Shown here piece after piece: positions 35,055 through 40,264 of a stretch of DNA of 40,264 bases; position 1 is the first letter of the stretch; every line of letters starts with the position of its first letter. The DNA comes from Clostridia bacterium (GTDB lineage: Bacteria; Bacillota; Clostridia; Oscillospirales; CAG-272): contig JAFYPF010000028.1 in assembly GCA_017547655.1 (NCBI GenBank), forward strand, positions 1 through 40,264, read 5' to 3'. The translations under genes were made by a program, and so were the position numbers. Under the pieces are notes generated by a model that saw nothing but the letters and a program-made list of their open reading frames with translations, was not told the DNA's origin and did no database searches.

Positions 35055-36413
35055 ATGAAGACAATAGATGCCACAAAAGGCTCTTTAACCAAACAGATTT
35101 TCATATATACGATACCGTTGGTTCTTTCAACAATTCTACAGTCTCTTTTCGACATAGCCGATAAAGCCGTGCTCGGAAATATGGCAGGAACCACCGCGGT
35201 TGCCTCAATTGCCGCAACAACCACCGTTTCCTCTCTTATAATAAGCGGAGCTGTCGGACTTGCAACCGGTACTGCAATTGTACTTGCCCGTTTTGTAGGA
35301 CAAAAAAACGAAGAGCGAATACGAAAAACAATTGACACATCTCTTATCACAAGCGTTTCTATAGGTTTGCTCGTTGCAGTTATTGGTTTTATCTTAACAC
35401 CAATATTCCTGACTGTTACCAAATGCCCAGATGAATGTTTCAACGGTGCTTTGTACTATATGCGAATTGTAATTTCAGCCGCCCCCGCAACATTGCTTTA
35501 CAACTATGGTTCTGCTATTTTGAGAACTCTCGGAGACTCACAAAGACCTTTAATTTACATCGCTATTGCAGGCGTTATAAAGGTTACGCTTAACATTATT
35601 CTTTGCATCGTTCTCCCCCAAAAGGTTATTGCCGTTGCCGTTGCAACAATCGTGGCAAATATTATTAGCGCTTCACTTGTGCTTTTCAGATTATCTCATC
35701 TTGATGACAACATAAAAGTAAAAATCAATCAAATGCACTTTGACTTCTCCTCGTTTGTATGCATACTGCGTTTCGGTATTCCCGCATCAATATCTAATTT
35801 GGTGCTCCCCCTCGGAAATATCCAAATAACAACAGCAATAAACTCCTACGGCCCAAACGCTATGGCAGGTCAAGCCGCTGCATTATCGGTTGAAAACTTC
35901 TCCTATGCATTCTCGGGCGGATTTGCAAGTGCCGCAATGACGTTTATGGGACAAAATATCGGAGCTAAAAATATTGACCGTGTTAGAAAAACATTTTGGC
36001 TTTGTATATTTTACAACACGTTGATTACAGGCTCGCTCGGCGTTCTCACCTATCTCTCGGGTGAATTCTGGCTAGGTATCATCGTCGGCGCAGCATCTAC
36101 TGAAGCAATTCGATACGGTATGATGCGACTGTTTTACGTAATTTTATTTGTGTTTATCCATGCAATCAGCGCAATATTGGTAAGCTCGATGAAAGCATTT
36201 GGTTACCCTATGTTGGCAAGTATAACTAACATCGCATTTAACCTCGGGTTCCGTGTCCTTTGGATGCAATTTATCTACCCGATCAACCCAAAATTCAGCA
36301 CAATTATGCTCTGTTACACTGTCGCTTGGACGTTAAATCTTCTCTTCTATATGCTATTTGTGTCAATTGTCTACAGAAGATACGTCAAAAAGGGTATCTG
36401 CAAGGATATTTAA
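35055..36413 (+). CDS. MATE family multidrug/Na+ antiporter
   Basis: A 452-residue, 12-segment MATE transporter of the NorM/DinF-like bacterial branch. Family features are the start KGSLTKQIFIYTIPLVLSTILQSLFDIADKAVLGNMAGT, the GSAILRTLGDSQRPL phrase near 160 and the second-half repeat GIPASISNLVLPLGNIQITTAINSYG. It exports drugs or metabolites in exchange for Na+ or H+. I chose the ATG at 35055, eight bases after GGAAGGTGG, rather than the GTG at 35043 that overlaps that site. It is monocistronic and ends at a strong hairpin. Confidence 0.93.
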   Translation: MKTIDATKGSLTKQIFIYTIPLVLSTILQSLFDIADKAVLGNMAGTTAVASIAATTTVSSLIISGAVGLATGTAIVLARFVGQKNEERIRKTIDTSLITSVSIGLLVAVIGFILTPIFLTVTKCPDECFNGALYYMRIVISAAPATLLYNYGSAILRTLGDSQRPLIYIAIAGVIKVTLNIILCIVLPQKVIAVAVATIVANIISASLVLFRLSHLDDNIKVKINQMHFDFSSFVCILRFGIPASISNLVLPLGNIQITTAINSYGPNAMAGQAAALSVENFSYAFSGGFASAAMTFMGQNIGAKNIDRVRKTFWLCIFYNTLITGSLGVLTYLSGEFWLGIIVGAASTEAIRYGMMRLFYVILFVFIHAISAILVSSMKAFGYPMLASITNIAFNLGFRVLWMQFIYPINPKFSTIMLCYTVAWTLNLLFYMLFVSIVYRRYVKKGICKDI

Positions 36414-36434
36414 TTGTTTAAAATGATTTTCCAT

Positions 36435-36486
36435 AAAAAATATGCACCGCCAAAAGTCGTCTAACTTTGGTGGTGCATATTTTTTA
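36435..36486 (+). terminator. Terminator after the MATE gene
   Basis: An A6 run and TATGCACCGCCAAAAGT (36441-36457) pair with ACTTTGGTGGTGCATA and T6 (36464-36486), with a short loop. T-rich sequence follows on the plus strand. Confidence 0.92.
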
Positions 36487-36524
36487 TGTTTAGGATTTTG
36501 AAGATCATAGGGAAAAATTATAAC

Positions 36525-37586
36525 TCACATAACTCTCTCTATTATGTCAAAACATATACGAGGCAGCTCTCTCAAAATTACAAAACACTCTTTTCTCACA
36601 GGAGACATTTCTCTATATACGGGAAGCTCGTAGGTGCACTCTACGATTCGCTCAAATTTAGCTACCGCATCTATTTTTGATTGTTTTGAACCTTTCGAAT
36701 TGATTGCATTTACAAGATCATTTCCTGCTTCATATACCCAAGGAAAATCTTCCTTGTATACTGACAAAACAATCAGAATATTATATGGGAATATATCCAT
36801 TTTTTCACGCATTGAAAACCACAAATCCTCTATAATCATCGGATTGATTTTTTTTGAAGAACGCCGCATCTCAAGAGAATGGTGTTTATCTATTCTTTCA
36901 ATAACATCATCAACCTTTTTATTAACTTGATCAATGTTACCATAGAGCTTCGAATCTGTATTTCCTAACAAGCGCTGTGTATTACGCGATGTTTCCAAAA
37001 GCTCTTCAAGAATATTAGGATCCAAATGCAAACTCGATTCTGCCTCTACCCCATCCACTTCTTCTGAAGAAGCTTCCTGAAGTTCGATGATACTCTTTTC
37101 GAGATCGGGATAGCAAAGTTCAAAAGCTTTATCTAATCTCGTAGTGCTAAGAGAATTTCCCGTTGCTTTGTTAAGGGTTTCAATTAGTCTTTTCATATCC
37201 TCTTTTGAAAAAGAAGTTGCCTGAAACTGTGATATCGGAGATCCCTTTAGATCTGAAGGCTTTAAACCAAAAAGCAAAGGAGCAACATAACTATTGTCTA
37301 TAGATTTTGACAATGCACCCGCTTCAAAGTTTAACCACTGGGAATTAAGGTTATCTTTTGTCACACATATCAAGCCAAAACTTGACTCTTTCAATTCTTG
37401 CGCTACATCTGTATTCCAACGAGCACCTTTTTCAATATCTTCAGAAGAAACAAAGGGATCAATTGCTTGGATTACAGTAGGTAGCCAATCCCTAAAAAGC
37501 AAGGCTATTTTTTTGCTGCATTCACCGGACCAGCTAATGAAAACCTTCATGATATCACTTCCTTTTTCTTTATAGTCAAAGACCAT
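36525..37586 (-). CDS. Stand-alone TIR-domain protein
   Basis: A 353-residue protein. Residues 13-145 form a bacterial TIR domain: MKVFISWSGECSKKIALLFRDWL, then FGLICVTKDNLNSQWLNFEAGALSK, where W-x-x-x-E supplies the glutamate expected in NAD+-cleaving TIR enzymes. Residues 180-353 include a possible coiled region (NTQRLLGNTDSKLYGNIDQVNKKVDDVIERI) and a helical C-terminus without a recognised domain. The ATG at 37586 follows a perfect AAGGAGGAAATAT. The internal ATG at 37550, at the TIR start, also has a usable site. A TIR NADase or signal-producing role in phage defence is plausible, but no partner (such as a SIR2-type effector) is adjacent. The gene lies in an accessory island. Confidence 0.88.
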   Translation of the reverse strand: MVFDYKEKGSDIMKVFISWSGECSKKIALLFRDWLPTVIQAIDPFVSSEDIEKGARWNTDVAQELKESSFGLICVTKDNLNSQWLNFEAGALSKSIDNSYVAPLLFGLKPSDLKGSPISQFQATSFSKEDMKRLIETLNKATGNSLSTTRLDKAFELCYPDLEKSIIELQEASSEEVDGVEAESSLHLDPNILEELLETSRNTQRLLGNTDSKLYGNIDQVNKKVDDVIERIDKHHSLEMRRSSKKINPMIIEDLWFSMREKMDIFPYNILIVLSVYKEDFPWVYEAGNDLVNAINSKGSKQSKIDAVAKFERIVECTYELPVYREMSPVRKECFVILRELPRICFDIIERVM

Positions 37587-37600
37587 ATATTTCCTCCTTG

Positions 37601-37629
37601 ATTGTATTATAGTTATGCTATTTTGTCAA
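37601..37629 (-). promoter_or_regulatory. Promoter of the TIR gene
   Basis: On the minus strand TTGACA (37629-37624) and TACAAT (37606-37601) are 17 bases apart, followed by AAGGAGG. Confidence 0.82.
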
Positions 37630-37704
37630 TATACTATAGCTTATTTAAATTATTATTTTTCTACAATTTATTATCAGAAGAAATGAAAGTTGTATAGTAA
37701 AAAA

Positions 37705-37772
37705 GGACTGTTCAAAGAGTGAGAAGTGAAAAATTAAAAATCCTGAACGCTTTCGCATTCAGGATTTTTGTG
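37705..37772. repeat. Heptamer-periodic repeat, partial copy with terminator hairpin
   Basis: AGTGAGA-AGTGAAA-AATTAAA units run into the hairpin AATCCTGAACGC / GCATTCAGGATT at about 37739-37768. The right-hand hairpin is shared with the copies at 38832-38955 and 40002-40127. On the minus strand it can terminate the nuclease-like gene at 37812. Confidence 0.8.
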
Positions 37773-37811
37773 TTATCCCAACAATTTCGAACCTCTATTC
37801 CATTTAATCCT

Positions 37812-38693
37812 TTATTCTTCGTCCAGTTCCCTTAAACGCTCAAGCCACTTAACAAACGTTTTGTCTTTACAAGAGTCTAAAATTGCCCCCTCACAAAACT
37901 TTTCTGCTAAAACATTGGCGACTATCATCGCACAAACGCACTGACCATCGTATTTTGAACAATCAACTTCTTTAATGGTTTCTGCTTCAATAGAATTTTT
38001 CCTCAATATATCACTATAATGCGCAAGATTCATCTCGGGATGGTTGTCTATAAAGCAGAGCACTGCGCTGGAAAATTCTTCAACATCATTATTATAGCTG
38101 AAGCAAGGAAAGTGAAAAGGATGTTCAAACCCGCCGTCCGCCGAGTTATCTGTGTACCATTCTCCAAAATAATTCGTATCAAAAATTGGCAAATACTTTG
38201 TTAGTTCATAATATTTTTTCCCAAGACTTTCCCATTTAGATTTATAGTCGTCCGCCTTCAAGGCATAAGGATTATATTTATCAATTTCAAAACTGAATTT
38301 TCTAATCGTAGTATCGGCTCCCTTTTTGCCATCCTTAGTTGTTATCCCATTAAGAAAATCAGCATGACTTTTACTAACACTCTTTGCCACAAGATGACTG
38401 GGCAAGATATAATAATCAGGATTTTCTTTGTCATTTAGGCAAACAAGAACATAGTAAATATTTTCACCAAAAAGGGTTTCATTCTTTTGTGACAAAGTCC
38501 ATGTTTTTTTGCTTGTATGATTTGTTTTGACTTGTAATGCCATTTGTTTATCGTTACTTCTGTTAATTGCCAGAACATCAAAACTTTTCGTGTTAGACAT
38601 AGGAACTGCAGCTGTAAAACCTCGGCGCTCAAGTTCTGCCGCGACAAAATATTCTCCGCAATTCCCAATTGAAATATTGTCTGTTTTACTCAT
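37812..38693 (-). CDS. PD-(D/E)XK nuclease-like protein with an extra C-terminal domain
   Basis: A 293-residue protein in two parts. Residues 1-110 look like a PD-(D/E)XK nuclease fold of the DUF4365/Holliday-resolvase-like type: G-x-x-G-E14-YFVAAELERRGF, then SFDVLAI with the aspartate, then MALQVKTNHT with Q-x-K. The order E, D, Q-x-K fits that group. Residues 130-293 contain an aromatic-rich segment (WYTDNSADGGFEHPFHFPCFSYNNDVEEFSSAV), perhaps a DUF6508-like domain; this is only an impression. AAAGGAGGATCA precedes the ATG at 38693. It may be a restriction or defence enzyme; the neighbouring TIR gene supports an immunity setting but not a proven pair. Confidence 0.72.
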   Translation of the reverse strand: MSKTDNISIGNCGEYFVAAELERRGFTAAVPMSNTKSFDVLAINRSNDKQMALQVKTNHTSKKTWTLSQKNETLFGENIYYVLVCLNDKENPDYYILPSHLVAKSVSKSHADFLNGITTKDGKKGADTTIRKFSFEIDKYNPYALKADDYKSKWESLGKKYYELTKYLPIFDTNYFGEWYTDNSADGGFEHPFHFPCFSYNNDVEEFSSAVLCFIDNHPEMNLAHYSDILRKNSIEAETIKEVDCSKYDGQCVCAMIVANVLAEKFCEGAILDSCKDKTFVKWLERLRELDEE

Positions 38694-38831
38694 TCTGATC
38701 CTCCTTTGACATAAAAAATTGCATATTTGTCATAGCATCCTTGTCATTTAATTATATTGCAAATATCTTAATTTTTCAACACGTTTGCATAAAGTCACAG
38801 GTTCAAGCCCAAAAGGTCGGGGAAAGGTGCA

Positions 38832-38955
38832 ATACTTCTTCACTATTCACTATTACTTCTTACTTCCCAAAAATCCCGAATGCGAGTTTAGTGAAGAGTG
38901 AAAAGTGAATAGTGAAAAAGTAAAATCCCGAACGCTTTCGCATTCGGGATTTTTG
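38832..38955. repeat. Heptamer-periodic repeat, full copy
   Basis: A left block of ACTTCTT-CACTATT-CACTATT-ACTTCTT units leads to AAATCCCGAATGC. A right block of AGTGAAG-AGTGAAA-AGTGAAT-AGTGAAA-AAGTAAA units follows, then a final hairpin ATCCCGAACGC...GCATTCGGGAT. Left and right blocks are roughly complementary, so the entire 124 bases can fold as a nested hairpin. Confidence 0.85.
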
Positions 38956-39001
38956 GGACCGACACTCAAAATGGAACCGGTCTAAAAACCTGATTTTCAC
39001 T

Positions 39002-39310
39002 TTATACAGATGTTTCGTTGCTAATTCCAATAAAGTTGTCTTCACTATCAAACAACAAAACAATATGATAACCCGTAGCCATCCATTGTCTAATAGTTAC
39101 AACCTGTCCATCATCAGTTGTTGTGCGTGAAACAGAATTTTCTACTCCAACAACATTTTTAATTTCATTGTAGGTTTTACCACTCATATTACCAAGAGAA
39201 GCAAATTTTGAAGCCAAAACTTTTCCCGGTGCTTTCACCGCTGCCCCCATAATTAAATATAGAACGATACCGCCTACTGTTGTCAAGATTGAAATCAATG
39301 CAAACTCCAT
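39002..39310 (-). CDS. Small membrane-anchored protein of unknown function
   Basis: A 102-residue protein with one N-terminal transmembrane segment (about 4-24, ALISILTTVGGIVLYLIMGAAV). It is followed by a short alpha/beta domain, SGKTYNEIKNVVGVENSVSRTTTDDGQVVTIRQWMATGYHIVLLFD, reminiscent of SmpA/OmlA- or BLIP-like folds in its 'motif-G-x-P, W-x-x-GYHI' layout. There is no lipobox. AAGGAGGGATCA precedes the ATG. It has a promoter whose spacer holds direct repeats next to a divergent ribbon-helix-helix gene, suggesting tight regulation. Confidence 0.7.
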   Translation of the reverse strand: MEFALISILTTVGGIVLYLIMGAAVKAPGKVLASKFASLGNMSGKTYNEIKNVVGVENSVSRTTTDDGQVVTIRQWMATGYHIVLLFDSEDNFIGISNETSV

Positions 39311-39338
39311 ATTGATCCCTCCTTTTTAAGATAGTCTT

Positions 39339-39367
39339 ATTTTATCCTACTTTATCCTACTTGTCAA
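39339..39367 (-). promoter_or_regulatory. Promoter with tandem operator-like repeats
   Basis: On the minus strand TTGACA (39367-39362) and TAAAAT (39344-39339) are 17 bases apart. The spacer and -10 region contain two direct copies of GTAGGATAAA (39360-39351 and 39350-39341). A related TAAGATAAAAT lies about 30 bases away toward the ribbon-helix-helix gene. Such tandem repeats are typical operators for ribbon-helix-helix proteins. Confidence 0.65.
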
Positions 39368-39412
39368 TATTTTTCGGCATTTTATCTTATAATATTTTTC
39401 GAGGTGATAATA

Positions 39413-39568
39413 TTGAAGCCGTTGAAAGAAAAGATTAGTATAACAATTGATAACGACATTTTAGCTAAACTTAAAGAAAAAGCAGAATACGATGACCGTT
39501 CTCTTTCGCAATATATAAATCTCGTTTTAAAACAACATATAAATAACATCGAAAACAAAAAGCCGTGA
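39413..39568 (+). CDS. Small ribbon-helix-helix (CopG/Arc-type) DNA-binding protein
   Basis: A 51-residue frame starting at TTG 39413, six bases after GAGGTGAT. It reads KEKISITIDNDILAKLKEKA followed by a second helix (DDRSLSQYINLVLKQHIN), the beta-alpha-alpha pattern of Arc/MetJ/CopG repressors. It lies divergent to the small membrane-protein gene and beside operator-like repeats. It could repress that promoter, or be the antitoxin-like half of a small module, but no toxin is next to it. Its frame ends in K-P-stop inside the terminator palindrome. Confidence 0.8.
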   Translation: MKPLKEKISITIDNDILAKLKEKAEYDDRSLSQYINLVLKQHINNIENKKP

Positions 39569-39581
39569 AATTCACGGCTTA
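39560..39581. terminator. Shared palindromic terminator between convergent genes
   Basis: AAGCCGTGAA and TTCACGGCTT form a near-perfect palindrome with T runs on both sides. It contains the stop codons of both converging genes, each reading AAG-CCG-TGA (Lys-Pro-stop). Confidence 0.85.
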
Positions 39582-39931
39582 TTTTTATTCAATTTACATT
39601 TAGCAGTATTTATTGAAGTAACAAGCAACTTCTTTACTTCAATGCACTTCTCTAAAACATCGTTATTATCATAGTATCCGCTTTCAATTAAGAGTTCTAA
39701 CCAATACTCACTTTCAGAGCATTCTTTAAGTGCAATTTGTAGCTTAGCAATAAAATCGGCAGTTCCGTGTCCGTAAAAAGCTTCACGGATGTTTGCACCA
39801 ACACTTGTACCGCTACGGATAAGTTGGTTAGTAAGCACACTTTCCTTTTTGGTTTGTTTTACATAGTTGCAAACCTTAATTATCTGTAAAGCAAATTCTT
39901 TGGATTTTGTAATCAACGGACTATCAGCCAT
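39572..39931 (-). CDS. Four-helix-bundle protein (23S rRNA intervening-sequence family)
   Basis: A 119-residue all-helical protein of the four-helix-bundle family first described from 23S rRNA intervening sequences. Hallmarks are KSKEFALQIIKVCNYV, LTNQLIRSGTSVGANIREAFYG and DFIAKLQIALKECSESEYWLELL. The molecular function is unknown; family members are common in accessory DNA and near diversity-generating or mobile elements. AAAGGCGGT precedes the ATG. It is the last gene before the repeat beside tRNA-Asn. Confidence 0.9.
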   Translation of the reverse strand: MADSPLITKSKEFALQIIKVCNYVKQTKKESVLTNQLIRSGTSVGANIREAFYGHGTADFIAKLQIALKECSESEYWLELLIESGYYDNNDVLEKCIEVKKLLVTSINTAKCKLNKNKP

Positions 39932-40001
39932 AATATTACCGCCTTTCTTAAAATCATTATACCACCATAAAATAAGAAGAGCAAGGCAAAGCCTTGCAAA
40001 A

Positions 40002-40201
<200 letters not shown>

Positions 40202-40237
40202 ATAATGGCAAATAACATATTGTCATTTGCCAAATTT

Positions 40238-40264
40238 GTGTTAGCATCGACCTATTTTACCGGA
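40238..40264 (-). rRNA. rrf: 3' end of a 5S rRNA gene (truncated by the window edge)
   Basis: On the minus strand the last 27 bases begin GGTAAAATAGGTCGATGC and continue into CTAACAC. This matches the conserved 3' end of clostridial 5S rRNA (AGTAGGTCG-TGCC-type). The rest lies beyond the edge. An inverted repeat TGGCAAATAACA / TGTCATTTGCCA at 40206-40232 separates it from tRNA-Asn. Confidence 0.65.

Noticed and set aside
37601-38693. A complete Thoeris or CBASS system
   Set aside because: Only the TIR protein and a nuclease-like protein are present; no SIR2-type effector, cyclase or other partner gene is seen.

Overview
The window reads as a chromosomal segment of a strictly anaerobic, low-to-mid GC member of the Clostridia (gut type). 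The basis is the combination of T-box leaders, strong AGGAGG ribosome sites with TTGACA/TATAAT promoters, a membrane pyrophosphatase, ferredoxin-dependent 2-oxoacid oxidoreductase, NhaC and MATE transporters, a YolD/Y-polymerase pair, and a 5S rRNA end followed by tRNA-Asn. I did no database search; the taxonomy is inference.

Layout. 1-240: tandem copies of a dispersed repeat. 347-2708 (+): metA, a membrane protein and a degenerate response regulator. 2741-7809 (-): a T-box leader with a CUC (Leu) specifier, then a LeuA-like protein lacking its metal-binding histidines, a TIM-barrel/acyl-CoA synthetase fusion and an amidohydrolase. 8058-11089 (+): lepA-hemW. 11127-12699 (-): YolD-like protein and Y-family polymerase. 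12898-14978 (+): WecG/TagA-type glycosyltransferase and a polyprenyl-phosphate sugar transferase. 14979-15740: decayed IS3-type element and large hairpins. 15742-23873 (-): K+-dependent pyrophosphatase, a nucleotidyltransferase-like protein, an unknown protein with a CPA2 antiporter, a lipoprotein and a small membrane protein. 23991-30739 (-): a seven-gene operon behind a second T-box, with a GUA (Val) specifier. 30790-31079: more dispersed repeat in the opposite orientation. 31080-34748 (-): two half-size chromate-type transporters, an ArsB/SLC13-type permease and NhaC. 35055-36413 (+): MATE transporter. 36525-40127: an accessory island with a TIR protein, a nuclease-like protein, a small membrane protein with a divergent ribbon-helix-helix regulator, a four-helix-bundle protein and heptamer-periodic repeats. 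40129-40264 (-): tRNA-Asn and the 3' end of a 5S rRNA, so an rRNA operon ends here.

The most interesting signal is that the two T-box operons parallel each other. Each begins with a tRNA-sensing leader, one apparently for leucine and one for valine. Each encodes an acyl-CoA synthetase fused to an unexpected N-terminal module: a TIM barrel in one, an XRE helix-turn-helix plus cupin in the other. The valine-linked operon also carries a complete VorB-type 2-oxoacid:ferredoxin oxidoreductase. A simple model is amino-acid-starvation control of branched-chain acid activation followed by reductive carboxylation (isobutyrate or isovalerate to acyl-CoA to branched 2-oxoacid to Val or Leu). That chemistry is known in anaerobes. 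The T-box link and the fused architectures are what deserve testing.
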